DNA from: Chitinophaga filiformis
Lineage (GTDB): Bacteria; Bacteroidota; Bacteroidia; Chitinophagales; Chitinophagaceae
Reading direction: 5' to 3'
Length of the DNA stretch: 64,000 bases
Assembly (NCBI RefSeq): GCF_023100805.1
Contig: NZ_CP095855.1
Coordinates: 992,001 to 1,056,000 of the forward strand
A model generated the notes under the pieces. That model searched no databases and was not told the DNA's origin. It saw only the letters and a program-made list of their open reading frames with translations. The number at the start of each line of letters is the position of its first letter. Position 1 is the first letter of the stretch. Shown in pieces: positions 9,601-17,608 of this stretch. A program made the translations under genes and the position numbers.

Positions 9601-9722
9601 TGTTTATCTTCCTGAGCAACCGCGTATGCCCTGCCGGCGGAGATAATAAAAAGCTCATAACACAGCACGTGCGTGAGAATATCATGGAAGTGCTGTATGA
9701 GGCGCTGGGAGGAAAGAAATAG
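6696..9722 (+). CDS. Fusion of GH3 beta-N-acetylglucosaminidase-like and class C beta-lactamase-like domains
   Basis: 1008 residues with an N-terminal hydrophobic segment suggesting export. Residues ~50-390 are a GH3 TIM barrel with the NagZ signature KHFPGHGDTD (~233), the downstream His of DVDSH, and the nucleophile Asp in ITDALEM (~320). Residues ~400-590 resemble the GH3 C-terminal alpha/beta domain. Residues ~610-1000 are a serine-hydrolase domain of the beta-lactamase/penicillin-binding type: SVTK (SxxK, ~674), YSDND (YxN-like, ~792) and HTGFTGT (KTG equivalent, ~951). Both active sites look intact. This architecture is known in Bacteroidota; a role in peptidoglycan turnover is inferred. 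A monocistronic terminator follows. Confidence 0.92.
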   Translation: MMMKQLMILGLSSLCMIGGGVPRRMPGMEPGPGTPKQQVLHEAKSNKPLKVRQDDDATRWVDSVFESLDDDERIAQLIMIRAHSNLGQDHVRKVVQDIRENKVGGLIFFQGGPVRQANLTNYYQSISKTPLMIAIDGEWGLGMRLDSVTPLPRQLMLGAMQDSALAYRYGQVLAMQCRRLGIHVDYAPDMDVNNNPNNPVINDRSFGQDKFQVARMGVQVIKGMQEQNVMAVAKHFPGHGDTDVDSHLDMPVIRKSRAQLDSLELYPFRRAIEAGVQSIMMAHLYIPALDSTPNTPTSISHKAITDFLKGELGYKGIVITDALEMKGIAKFYTGGEEAAQSLLAGNDMMMLPSTAAGSVDAIKRAIRRGQISKEEVYQRVKKVLLAKYKLGLNKPQVIDVNNLTSDLNAATDSLTRSIGEQAITLVKNDNNLIPFTQHTPGTVAVIAVGADVNNAFLQTIKTLRPDVNSFIFTSRQSETQVPQVVERLKRDYQAVIISLHNYARRPANNFGISTAERLLIQQLQQEMPSATVVFGNPYAIQYFCDAPTIIAAYEDDENTQRTAAAILFGQQPAKGKLPVTVCPNFPYGTGIIQTPPPPVVKTELPHVKPETVGMSSQVLQKIDVLANDMIAKGAAPGCQILAMKDGKIVYDKTFGYFDYSKREPVTASAVYDLASVTKICATTLSVMRLYDEGKLSLDATLGDYLPWVRGSNKAGLRIRDVLLHQAGLVAFIPFFKEVIDAKGIPDTALFHTYADSVYSVRVAEHLYMRGDYVDTMYRRILESPLKPQQGYVYSDNDFIFLGEIVEQITGKKLNRYVRETFYEPLGMENTGFRPRERFQLSQLAPTENEPIFRRQWIRGDVHDPGAAMFGGVAGHAGLFSNAGDLAILMQMLLNGGTYDGKQYIKAETLQLFTSYNSNVSRRGLGFDKPEKDNGRHGEAYPCKSASPLTFGHTGFTGTCIWVDPQSQLVFIFLSNRVCPAGGDNKKLITQHVRENIMEVLYEALGGKK

Positions 9723-9748
9723 GTATAGAAAACGGGATAAATAGGCAA

Positions 9749-9801
9749 TAGTGCCAGGTGAAGTATGCCTTTAAGGCCATTCATCTGGCACTATCTTTTT
9801 T
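9749..9801 (+). terminator. Terminator of the GH3 fusion gene
   Basis: Stem ATAGTGCCAG / CTGGCACTAT (9749-9758, 9785-9794), extended inward by TGAA/TTCA, then CTTTTTT. Confidence 0.85.
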
Positions 9802-9830
9802 ATGGATAGCAATATCTTTCGTACGGATGC

Positions 9831-10259
9831 TTATTGTACTGATACTGTTCTGTTGATGCTTGTTTCTGTCTTAATGTTCACGATCTTTTCCGCGAGCCTG
9901 TTCCTGCCTCTTCTGATCTCAAAAGTGTAAGCGCCGTCCTGCAGTTCCTGCATGTTGAACTTAGCTACGTACAGCATGGTAACAGGCAGTGATTCCTGGT
10001 GCAGTACATAGTTGTTGGCATCCTTGATGCTCAGTGTTACTCTTTCAACGCCGGGATTCTCAACAGTGATCTTAAACACAAGTGCCTCAGGGTCAATCTG
10101 CGCAACTTTCAGTTTGAAGGCTGTCACAGCAGCAGGGGTTTCATCATTGTTCGCTACCATGCTTACCCTGGTGTCGTTGTATGCATAGGTAGTCTCCTGG
10201 GCTTTCGAAAAAGATACGTTTACGAGGATTGCGGCTAATAAAAACGATATGCGTTTCAT
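9831..10259 (-). CDS. Small secreted beta-sandwich protein, function unknown
   Basis: 142 residues from ATG 10259, chosen because MKRISFLLAAILVNVSFSKA is a clear Sec signal peptide; the upstream reading frame is non-coding. The mature protein of ~120 residues reads as alternating beta-strands (VFKITVENPGVERVTLSIKD), like a single immunoglobulin-like or DUF3244-like domain. The C-terminus (SINRTVSVQ) resembles the end of the fold rather than a sorting tail. There is a 16-bp palindrome 40 nt upstream. Function unknown. Confidence 0.8.
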   Translation of the reverse strand: MKRISFLLAAILVNVSFSKAQETTYAYNDTRVSMVANNDETPAAVTAFKLKVAQIDPEALVFKITVENPGVERVTLSIKDANNYVLHQESLPVTMLYVAKFNMQELQDGAYTFEIRRGRNRLAEKIVNIKTETSINRTVSVQ

Positions 10260-10298
10260 ACAAAAATGTTTGTTTTTGTTTAGATGGTGTTGTCTGTT

Positions 10299-10314
10299 TG
10301 TATTAGCTAATACA
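10299..10314. promoter_or_regulatory. 16-bp perfect palindrome upstream of the secreted protein gene
   Basis: TGTATTAGCTAATACA is fully self-complementary. It lies in the leader or promoter region of the minus-strand gene starting at 10259, with an ATCTTTG box further upstream (about 10335-10341). The size and symmetry fit a dimeric repressor operator; the regulator is not identifiable. Confidence 0.4.
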
Positions 10315-10440
10315 TGGTTCCTTAAATCGCCGCAAAGATCGATGGGATACATTAACGGAAAGTTACGGGCAGGTTAACATACGATTATCAAACGGGCGGG
10401 AAGAGATGACGAATGTCATTCTTAATTGTTAATTGATACC

Positions 10441-10448
10441 TACCTTTG
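10441..10448 (+). promoter_or_regulatory. -7 element for heme A synthase
   Basis: TACCTTTG, an exact TAnnTTTG match ending 9 nt before ATG 10458. Transcription would begin only a few nt before, or at, the start codon. The -33 region is weak. Confidence 0.55.
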
Positions 10449-10457
10449 CTGGCGTTT

Positions 10458-11510
10458 ATGGAAAAATCGAGATTACAACAGCAGCGGCCGGTGGCAATCT
10501 GGCTATATATAGGGGTGGGAATGCTTATCGTCCAGGTTTTGCTGGGAGGGATCACCAGGCTGACCGGCTCCGGACTGTCCATTACCGAATGGAAGCCCAT
10601 CATGGGGGCATTGCCGCCTATGACGGAAGATGCCTGGCAGGCGGCCTTTGAGAAATATAAGCAGATTGCGCAGTACCAGTATATGAACCGGCATTTTACG
10701 CTGTCCGATTTTAAATCCATCTATTTCTGGGAATGGCTGCACCGTAACTGGGCCCGCTTCATCGGGGTGGTTTTTGCAATTCCCTTTATCTATTTCCTTA
10801 TTAAAAAGAAGCTCGATGCCTCTATGGTTAAGCCAATGATCATCCTGTTCCTGCTCGGAGGCTTACAGGGCGCTATCGGATGGATCATGGTGCAGAGCGG
10901 ACTGAATACGGAAGACCTGTATGTAAGCCACATCAGGCTGGCAGTACACTTCATTGCAGCATTGGTATTGCTGTGTTACACATTCTGGTTTGCATTGAAA
11001 CTGAGTACTGATAAAAAGGAGATCCTATCTATGCCTGGCCTGCGCAAACTGAACGGCTGGCTGCTGGCAGTACTCACCTTACAACTGATCTTCGGCGCTT
11101 TCATGGCAGGACTGCATGCTGCGCTTGTAGCGAATACCTGGCCCGATATCAATGGTATGTGGTGGCCAATGGGCATGTTCACACAGGGAAGCCTGCTGAC
11201 AGATATCACCCACAATGCGATCACGATACAGTTCATTCACCGCGGCCTGGCCTACCTCATTACTATCCTCGTGGTAATATGGTGGTGGAAAGCCTCTGAG
11301 GCGCCGGAAAACAGCCTGCTTCACCGCATCCGCTATGTGCCTTTACTGCTGGTATTACTGCAGGTAATGCTGGGAGTGCTCACCCTGCTGGGCAGCCAGG
11401 TAAGAATTCCACTACTGCAGGGTATACTGCACCAGGGCGTGGGGATGTTATTGTTACTCTCTCTTGTATGGACCTTATACCTCAGCAGAAATAAGGCAGC
11501 GAAAGTTTAG
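10458..11510 (+). CDS. ctaA: Heme A synthase (COX15/CtaA family)
   Basis: 350 residues from ATG 10458. This membrane enzyme oxidises the C8 methyl of heme O to the formyl of heme A for aa3-type cytochrome oxidases. Eight hydrophobic segments are arranged as two four-helix halves. Conserved family motifs are LGGITRLTGSGLS near residue 25, the heme-ligand histidines in EWLHRNWAR and HIRLAVH, and later FIHRGLAY and ILHQGVG. The length is that of the COX15 form. It stands alone, without ctaB or oxidase genes nearby. A -7 box sits next to the start. Confidence 0.95.
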   Translation: MEKSRLQQQRPVAIWLYIGVGMLIVQVLLGGITRLTGSGLSITEWKPIMGALPPMTEDAWQAAFEKYKQIAQYQYMNRHFTLSDFKSIYFWEWLHRNWARFIGVVFAIPFIYFLIKKKLDASMVKPMIILFLLGGLQGAIGWIMVQSGLNTEDLYVSHIRLAVHFIAALVLLCYTFWFALKLSTDKKEILSMPGLRKLNGWLLAVLTLQLIFGAFMAGLHAALVANTWPDINGMWWPMGMFTQGSLLTDITHNAITIQFIHRGLAYLITILVVIWWWKASEAPENSLLHRIRYVPLLLVLLQVMLGVLTLLGSQVRIPLLQGILHQGVGMLLLLSLVWTLYLSRNKAAKV

Positions 11511-11576
11511 AAGATCGAACATCCGGTCGGTAACATGTTAAACTTTTTCGTAAGTTTATTGTAATTAGCGTATCGG

Positions 11577-13832
11577 ATGAAAGTGAAATCTTTGTTGGTC
11601 AGGATCTTTTACTCGTTCCCTATACAACTGTTCTTGCTTCATTTCCGCAAGTACCAGGTGTTGCTGGTGTTCTGGGCTATACTTTTCAGCACTATAAATG
11701 GGGAATTTGCCAAGTTATTTGGTGGCGACGCTTTGTTTCTGGCGCCAGAGTACCTGGGCAATGTGAATTTTTACAGTACATCCATCCTGGGCCTGGCCAC
11801 CGGCTTGTTTGCCATGAGCTGGAACATCACGACTTTCATTCTTCACACCGGCCGTTTTAAATTTCTTGCAACCACATCCCAGCCTTTTTTTAAATACTGC
11901 CTGAACAACTCTATTTTTCCCATTGCCTTCATGCTGAACCTGCTTTTTCGCGGCTGGGAATACCAGCGCTACCAGCAATTGAGTTCAGTGCCGGAAATAT
12001 TGTTGCTGACGGAAGGGTTTATATGCGGATATCTCTTCATCGTCTTCTTCAGTTTCTTCTACTTTTTTAACGCAGACAAAAATATTGGCCGCAGGCTGGA
12101 AAGGAAATTTGGCAATCCCCGTAATTTCCTGCGCCTCGTATTGAAACCAACACAGGAGAAAGACGAAAATGCATTGCCTGTACATAATTATTTCAACTCT
12201 CCCTGGAAAATCCGCCGGGCCAGGAATGTAGACCACTACAACAAGCATTATCTGGATAGCATCCTGAAACAGCACCATTTTGCAGCGATGATCACCGTAG
12301 GGTGTGCGCTTATTTTCCTGGTGGTGCTGGCTTTCCTGATGGATTATCCGGTATTCAGAATTCCTGCGGGCGCAAGCGTAATGATCTTTTTCGCGTTCCT
12401 GATAGGCGTGGCAGGCGCCTATGCTTACCTGTTACAAAGCTGGGCAATTCCCATGGTGCTGGTGATGTTGTTCGGACTGAACTGGTTGGTAACGCATGAC
12501 CTGATTGATAACCGTAACAAGGCTTATGGACTTGATTATGGTGAAAGGAAGGCAAGGCCCGAATATAGTGTAACGGCGTTGCAGCAATTCTTTACATGGG
12601 AGCGGGCGGAGCAGGATAAGCAACAAACGCTGAAGATCCTGGAGAACTGGAAGGCGAAGTACAAAGGCCCCGGGAAACCTAAGATGGTAATTATCAATTT
12701 CAGTGGAGGCGGTTTACGGGCGGCCACCTGGAGCATGAATGTTTTGCAGCGGCTGGACCTTATGATGAAAGGACAACTGATGAACAATACATTCCTGATG
12801 ACGGGGGCTTCCGGTGGTATGATGGGCGCATCGTATTTCAGGGCCCTGTATATGGAGAAGCAGAAAGGACGCCCCGTTAATATACAGGATAGTGCTTATA
12901 CAGAACGCATTTCCCGCGACCTGCTGAACTGTGTGTTTACCTCCCTGGCGGTGAACGATTTTATCACACCGTTCCGTTCATTCAAAATAGGCGACAACCG
13001 TTATGCAAAAGACAGGGGCTTTGCTTTTGAACTGCAACTGAACAGTAACACCGGAAACGCACTGTCCGGCACTATCAACGATTACCGGGAACCGGAGCAG
13101 AAAGCGCAGATACCTATGTTGATCTGGAACGCTACGATCAACGCCGATGGGCGTCGCCTGATCATTTCCCCTCAACCGGTCAGCTACCTTTGTGCACCGG
13201 AGTATTCGCCCGAAATAAGAAACGTGCGGGATGTAGATGGCGTGGACTTCACACAGTACTTTGCCAGCCAGGGAGCGGCAGACCTGCGTATTACCAGTGC
13301 TATCAGGATGTGTGCTACATTCCCATATGTATTGCCTAATGTATTTTTGCCCAGCAGGCCTATTGTGGATGTAATGGATGCGGGTATCAGGGATAATTTC
13401 GGGCAGGAGTCGTCCATGCGTTTCCTGCATACATTCCGCAACTGGGTCAATGACAATACGGATGGTATTGTTTACATCCAGGTAAGAGATACCCGTAAGA
13501 ATGATATTAAGTCTATCAAACAGTCCATGAAGCTGAACGATATGATGTTTGACCCCTTATTCACCATGCAGGCACATTGGAGCGCTATGCAGGATTTTGT
13601 GCAGGATAACGAGCTGACTTACCTGGAGGGCTATTTCCCGGGAAAGTTCCACCGTGTCATCTTCCAGTATGTGCCCCAGAAAGAGGATAAAGCGGCGGCA
13701 TTAAGCTGGCACCTGACATCCCGTGAAAAGATCGACATTGCCGGTGCGCTGGACAATCCTACTAACCAGGCATCGTTCGACAGTGTAATGAATATTGTTG
13801 GCCGTCCCATGCTGACGGAGGGGACTCACTAA
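11577..13832 (+). CDS. Membrane-anchored patatin-like phospholipase
   Basis: 751 residues. The N-terminal ~330 residues carry several transmembrane helices. From ~370 there is a patatin domain: oxyanion motif SGGGLRA (~375), nucleophile elbow GASGG (~409) and the Asp of the Ser-Asp dyad in DAGIRDNFG (~601; DAG where DG[GA] is usual). A Ser/Asp acyl hydrolase acting on membrane lipids on the cytoplasmic side is inferred. The membrane-domain/patatin layout is unlike soluble patatins but occurs in Bacteroidota. Terminator hairpin at 13905. Confidence 0.85.
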   Translation: MKVKSLLVRIFYSFPIQLFLLHFRKYQVLLVFWAILFSTINGEFAKLFGGDALFLAPEYLGNVNFYSTSILGLATGLFAMSWNITTFILHTGRFKFLATTSQPFFKYCLNNSIFPIAFMLNLLFRGWEYQRYQQLSSVPEILLLTEGFICGYLFIVFFSFFYFFNADKNIGRRLERKFGNPRNFLRLVLKPTQEKDENALPVHNYFNSPWKIRRARNVDHYNKHYLDSILKQHHFAAMITVGCALIFLVVLAFLMDYPVFRIPAGASVMIFFAFLIGVAGAYAYLLQSWAIPMVLVMLFGLNWLVTHDLIDNRNKAYGLDYGERKARPEYSVTALQQFFTWERAEQDKQQTLKILENWKAKYKGPGKPKMVIINFSGGGLRAATWSMNVLQRLDLMMKGQLMNNTFLMTGASGGMMGASYFRALYMEKQKGRPVNIQDSAYTERISRDLLNCVFTSLAVNDFITPFRSFKIGDNRYAKDRGFAFELQLNSNTGNALSGTINDYREPEQKAQIPMLIWNATINADGRRLIISPQPVSYLCAPEYSPEIRNVRDVDGVDFTQYFASQGAADLRITSAIRMCATFPYVLPNVFLPSRPIVDVMDAGIRDNFGQESSMRFLHTFRNWVNDNTDGIVYIQVRDTRKNDIKSIKQSMKLNDMMFDPLFTMQAHWSAMQDFVQDNELTYLEGYFPGKFHRVIFQYVPQKEDKAAALSWHLTSREKIDIAGALDNPTNQASFDSVMNIVGRPMLTEGTH

Positions 13833-13904
13833 AAAAGGGGCAGTACCGGGCTGAACATAGATTAAAAAAAATGAAATCTGTCATCTGCGGGTCTAATTAT
13901 AGTG

Positions 13905-13936
13905 AGCCTGAAAACGATAAATCAGGCTGTTTTTTT
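13905..13936 (+). terminator. Terminator of the patatin gene
   Basis: Stem AGCCTGA / TCAGGCT (13905-13911, 13922-13928) with a 10-nt loop, then GTTTTTTT. Confidence 0.85.
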
Positions 13937-14055
13937 CGCGTAAAGCATTGTTCTATAGGGTATTATTCGTCAGGAGCTTAGATTTTTAATGAATCATTTG
14001 GAGAAATGATCACAATTATTTAAAAGCCTATCCCCACATTTTCCACATTTTATTG

Positions 14056-14063
14056 TAACTTTG
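14056..14063 (+). promoter_or_regulatory. -7 element for typA
   Basis: TAACTTTG matches TAnnTTTG and predicts a leader of about 50 nt before ATG 14118. No good -33 was seen. Confidence 0.5.
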
Positions 14064-14117
14064 CGCCTTCTTTGGCCCGACCTGTGTCAACCAGCCAGAA
14101 CAAATTGAACAAGATTT

Positions 14118-15926
14118 ATGAATATCCGTAACATAGCAATCATTGCGCACGTAGACCACGGTAAAACTACCCTGGTTGATAAAATCCTGCATCACACCAA
14201 TGTTTTCAGGGCAAACCAGGAAACAGGTGAGTTGATCATGGACAATAACGACCTGGAAAAGGAACGTGGTATCACCATCCTGAGTAAAAACGTTTCCGTT
14301 GAATACAATGGGGTGAAAATCAACGTGATCGATACTCCAGGCCACGCCGACTTCGGAGGAGAAGTGGAAAGGGTGTTGAAAATGGCAGACGGTGTGATCC
14401 TGCTGGTAGACGCCTTTGAAGGGCCGATGCCACAGACCCGTTTCGTACTGCAAAAAGCGCTGCAGCTGAACCTGAAGCCTATTGTGGTAATCAACAAAGT
14501 TGACAAGGCGAACTGCCGTCCTGACGAGGTGCATGATGCGGTATTCGAACTGTTCTTCAACCTGGATGCAACAGAAGAGCAGCTGAACTTCCCAACCTAT
14601 TATGGTTCCGGTAAGAATGGCTGGTTTAACGATTCATTGGCTCAATGTGAAGATATTACTCCGCTGCTGGATGGTATCCTGAAGCACGTACCGGAACCAA
14701 AGATCCCGGAAGGTAACCTGCAGCTGCAGATCACTTCCCTGGATTACTCTACCTTCCTGGGCCGTATTGCCGTAGGTCGTGTAGCGCGTGGTTCTATTAA
14801 AGAAGGTCAGCCTATCTCCCTGGTGCAGGCAGATGGTTCCATCAAAAAATCCCGCGTACGTGAACTGTACATCTTTGAAGCGCTGGGTAAAAAGAAAGTG
14901 ACTGAAGTTGAAGCTGGTGATATCTGTGCTGTTGTAGGTCTGGAAGATTTCAATATTGGTGACACTATCGCTGACTTCGATGCTCCTGAAGCATTGCCTG
15001 TAATCAGCGTGGACGAGCCAACCATGAATATGCTGTTCAGCATCAACAACTCTCCGTTCTTTGGTAAGGATGGTAAGTTCGTTACCTCCCGTCACCTGCG
15101 TGACCGTCTGGTAAAAGAAACTGAAAAGAACCTGGCACTGCGCGTAGTTGATACAGACAGCGCTGATAGCTTCCTGGTTTATGGCCGTGGTATCCTGCAC
15201 TTAGGTGTATTGATCGAAACTATGCGTCGTGAAGGATTTGAGTTGACCGTAGGTCAGCCTCAGGTAATCCTGAAAAATATAGATGGCAAAAAATGTGAAC
15301 CATACGAAACACTGGTAGTAGACGTTCCACAGGAATTTGCAAGTAAAGTGATCGACCTGGTAACCCGTCGTAAGGGTGAAATGCTGATCATGGAAACCAA
15401 GGGTGAAATGCAGCACCTGGAATTCGAAATTCCTTCCCGCGGTCTGATCGGTCTGCGTACGCAGATGCTGACCAACACTGCTGGTGAGGCTGTAATGGCA
15501 CACCGCTTCAACGATTATAAAGCATGGAAGGGTGCTATCCCTGGCCGTAACAACGGTGTGCTGATCGCTAAGGAAGCTGGTACAACAACCGCATACTCCC
15601 TGGATAAACTGCAGGACAGAGGTTTCTTCTTCGTAGATCCGGGAGAAGAAGTGTACAAAGGCATGATCATCGGTGAGAACAACAAACCTGGCGACCTGGT
15701 AGTGAACCCGAATGAAGGTAAGAAGCTGACCAACATGCGTGCAAGTGGTAGTGATGCTGCAACCAGCATTGCGCCTAAGACCCTGATGACACTGGAAGAG
15801 TGTATGGAGTACATCCAGCACGATGAGTGTATCGAGGTAACGCCAAACCACATCCGTATGCGTAAAGTATACCTGGATGAGGAAGACAGAAAGAGACTTT
15901 CTAAAGTAATGAAAGCAGACGCATAA
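14118..15926 (+). CDS. typA: Translational GTPase TypA/BipA
   Basis: 602 residues, the usual family length. It is a ribosome-binding GTPase of the EF-G/LepA class involved in ribosome assembly and stress or low-temperature growth. G1 AHVDHGKTT (residues 10-18), switch I region RGITI, G3 DTPGHADFGGE, G4 NKVD. EF-G-like domains and the BipA-specific C-terminal domain follow (EIPSRGLIGLR, then MRKVYLDEEDRKR near the end). Codon use is more biased than in the neighbours, fitting high expression. Monocistronic, with its own terminator. Confidence 0.98.
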   Translation: MNIRNIAIIAHVDHGKTTLVDKILHHTNVFRANQETGELIMDNNDLEKERGITILSKNVSVEYNGVKINVIDTPGHADFGGEVERVLKMADGVILLVDAFEGPMPQTRFVLQKALQLNLKPIVVINKVDKANCRPDEVHDAVFELFFNLDATEEQLNFPTYYGSGKNGWFNDSLAQCEDITPLLDGILKHVPEPKIPEGNLQLQITSLDYSTFLGRIAVGRVARGSIKEGQPISLVQADGSIKKSRVRELYIFEALGKKKVTEVEAGDICAVVGLEDFNIGDTIADFDAPEALPVISVDEPTMNMLFSINNSPFFGKDGKFVTSRHLRDRLVKETEKNLALRVVDTDSADSFLVYGRGILHLGVLIETMRREGFELTVGQPQVILKNIDGKKCEPYETLVVDVPQEFASKVIDLVTRRKGEMLIMETKGEMQHLEFEIPSRGLIGLRTQMLTNTAGEAVMAHRFNDYKAWKGAIPGRNNGVLIAKEAGTTTAYSLDKLQDRGFFFVDPGEEVYKGMIIGENNKPGDLVVNPNEGKKLTNMRASGSDAATSIAPKTLMTLEECMEYIQHDECIEVTPNHIRMRKVYLDEEDRKRLSKVMKADA

Positions 15927-15946
15927 GTATAAAGCGTTAAAGATAT

Positions 15947-15979
15947 AAGCCGCCTCGTGAATAACGGGGCGGCTTTTTT
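15947..15979 (+). terminator. Terminator of typA
   Basis: GC-rich stem AAGCCGCC.C / G.GGCGGCTT (15947 onward, 15967-15975) followed by a T-run. Confidence 0.9.
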
Positions 15980-16016
15980 GTTCTACAGCGCGCATGTTAG
16001 ATGCGCAGCCCCTTTG

Positions 16017-16024
16017 TATCTTTG
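16017..16024 (+). promoter_or_regulatory. -7 element adjacent to the alkB start
   Basis: TATCTTTG ends 5 nt before ATG 16030, so the predicted transcript start falls on or beside the start codon. Confidence 0.55.
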
Positions 16025-16029
16025 TAGTG

Positions 16030-16650
16030 ATGGAGCCGCAAATACCATTATTCAACGATCCCGCCGGTCAGCATATTACCCTGAAAGATGGTGAACTGGT
16101 TTACTATCCGCAGTTCTTTTCCCTGCAGGAGGCTACATCATATCTGCAGGTATTAACAGAAAGGATCCCGTGGCAGCAGGAGCGTATGAAGATGTATGGC
16201 AAAGAAGTGTTGTTTCCCCGTCTGATGGCATGGTATGGAGATGCCGGCAGCAATTATGCTTTTTCCGGTAATACCTATACGCCGCAGGCCTGGACAGAAG
16301 AGCTGTTACAGATAAAAGAGCGGATAGAGCCCGAAGCAGGCGTACGTTTTAACAGCGTATTGCTGAACCGTTACCGTAACGGGAAAGATTCCATGGGATG
16401 GCATGCGGATGATGAGCCGGAGCTGGGCCTGAACCCGGTTATTGCTTCCGTTAACCTTGGCGCTTCCCGTCGTTTTATGCTGCGCCATCCGCAGGCAGGG
16501 TTAAAATATGAGCTGGACCTGCAGCATGGTTCATTGCTGATCATGAAAGGCGCCCTGCAGCATCACTGGCAACACCAGGTGCCGAAAACAACCAAAGTAT
16601 CAGGAGAGCGAATTAATCTCACATTCAGGGTGATACAGAGAGTGCGATAG
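16030..16650 (+). CDS. alkB: AlkB-like 2-oxoglutarate/Fe(II) DNA or RNA dealkylase
   Basis: 206 residues from ATG 16030, picked over an upstream TTG because of the abutting -7 box. It oxidatively removes methyl groups from N1-methyladenine and N3-methylcytosine. Fe(II) ligands are HxD in WHADDE (~residue 123) and His in HHWQHQ (~178); the 2OG-binding arginine region is ERINLTFR. The substrate-lid motif SVLLNRYRNGKDSMGWH resembles the ALKBH2/3 group rather than E. coli AlkB. It is followed 22 nt later by the SIR2-like gene, probably in one transcript. Confidence 0.92.
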   Translation: MEPQIPLFNDPAGQHITLKDGELVYYPQFFSLQEATSYLQVLTERIPWQQERMKMYGKEVLFPRLMAWYGDAGSNYAFSGNTYTPQAWTEELLQIKERIEPEAGVRFNSVLLNRYRNGKDSMGWHADDEPELGLNPVIASVNLGASRRFMLRHPQAGLKYELDLQHGSLLIMKGALQHHWQHQVPKTTKVSGERINLTFRVIQRVR

Positions 16651-16672
16651 ATAACCTACGAAGACATTGATC

Positions 16673-17548
16673 ATGAAAAATCCCATCTTATTGGTTGGCA
16701 ATGATATCAATAACATGTCGAAAGGCCAGAGCTGGAAAGACCTGCTTAATGACATTGTTGCATTCTGCCTCCCGGACGGCTGTATACAGCTGGACGACAG
16801 GAAGCCGTTTCCCTTATTGTATGAAGAGATTTTCCTGACGGCCATTCGCCAGGAGCATATCCGGGAAGTGCAGCTGAAATCCTTTATTGCAGAAAAGACA
16901 CTGAAGATAGAACAGAACGATATTCATGCCGCCATCCGCGATCTGGCGCCGGCACACATTCTGACCACGAACTATGAATTTACGCTGGAAGGAGAAATTC
17001 CTTCGCAGAATGATGGATTGATCCTGGAAAGGATATTCAGCATATTCAGGAAATACAAAATCGGGAATACCAATTACTGGCATATACATGGCGATTGCCT
17101 GAACCCACTTAGCATCAATCTTGGATTTGAGCATTATGGCGGTCAGTTACAGCAAATGAGGAACTATGTTGTGTCTGGCACAACATATACCAGCGCGCAG
17201 GCGCCCCGGCAATCGCTGGTACAGCGCATCAGTCAGCATTTGCCGGTAAGGGAATATTCCTGGCTGGACCTTTTCTTCATGCAGGATATCCACATATTCG
17301 GGCTCTCGCTCGATTTTGTAGAAACGGACCTGTGGTGGCTGCTGACCTACAGGGCCAGGCAGAAATTCCAGAAGAATACTATTCCTGTGAAGAATGCCCT
17401 GTATTATTATATTCCGGCGGAATTTGCGCCGGGCGCCAAGTTCAAGCTGGAGATGCTGGTGGCCAATGATGTAAAGGTGATAGAAATTGCAGCCACAGAT
17501 AAACGGGCTTATTATGAAGAAGTATTGCGACGGATCAGGAAGTTGTGA
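16673..17548 (+). CDS. Compact SIR2-like (NAD-binding) protein
   Basis: 291 residues from ATG 16673. The order of motifs matches SIR2-like domains of the SIR2_2 type: an N-terminal nucleotide loop LVGNDINN...SW (residues ~7-22), TTNYE (~99), YWHIHGD with the candidate catalytic His (~137), and IFGLSLDFVETDLWWLL (~205-221). Such domains hydrolyse or bind NAD+ and occur in several antiphage effectors, but also in other roles. There is no fused sensor, helicase or TIR-type partner. Neighbours are alkB upstream and a META lipoprotein 60 bp downstream. A defensive or damage-linked NADase is only an inference. Confidence 0.8.
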   Translation: MKNPILLVGNDINNMSKGQSWKDLLNDIVAFCLPDGCIQLDDRKPFPLLYEEIFLTAIRQEHIREVQLKSFIAEKTLKIEQNDIHAAIRDLAPAHILTTNYEFTLEGEIPSQNDGLILERIFSIFRKYKIGNTNYWHIHGDCLNPLSINLGFEHYGGQLQQMRNYVVSGTTYTSAQAPRQSLVQRISQHLPVREYSWLDLFFMQDIHIFGLSLDFVETDLWWLLTYRARQKFQKNTIPVKNALYYYIPAEFAPGAKFKLEMLVANDVKVIEIAATDKRAYYEEVLRRIRKL

Positions 17549-17608
17549 ACTATATGGAGTGGTTTTTGTTCTTGAGCTGGTATCATCACACCCAAAAACC
17601 ACAAGATC

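Noticed and set aside
15201-16055. 284-codon minus-strand frame
   Set aside because: Antisense shadow of typA, whose motifs are complete on the plus strand.
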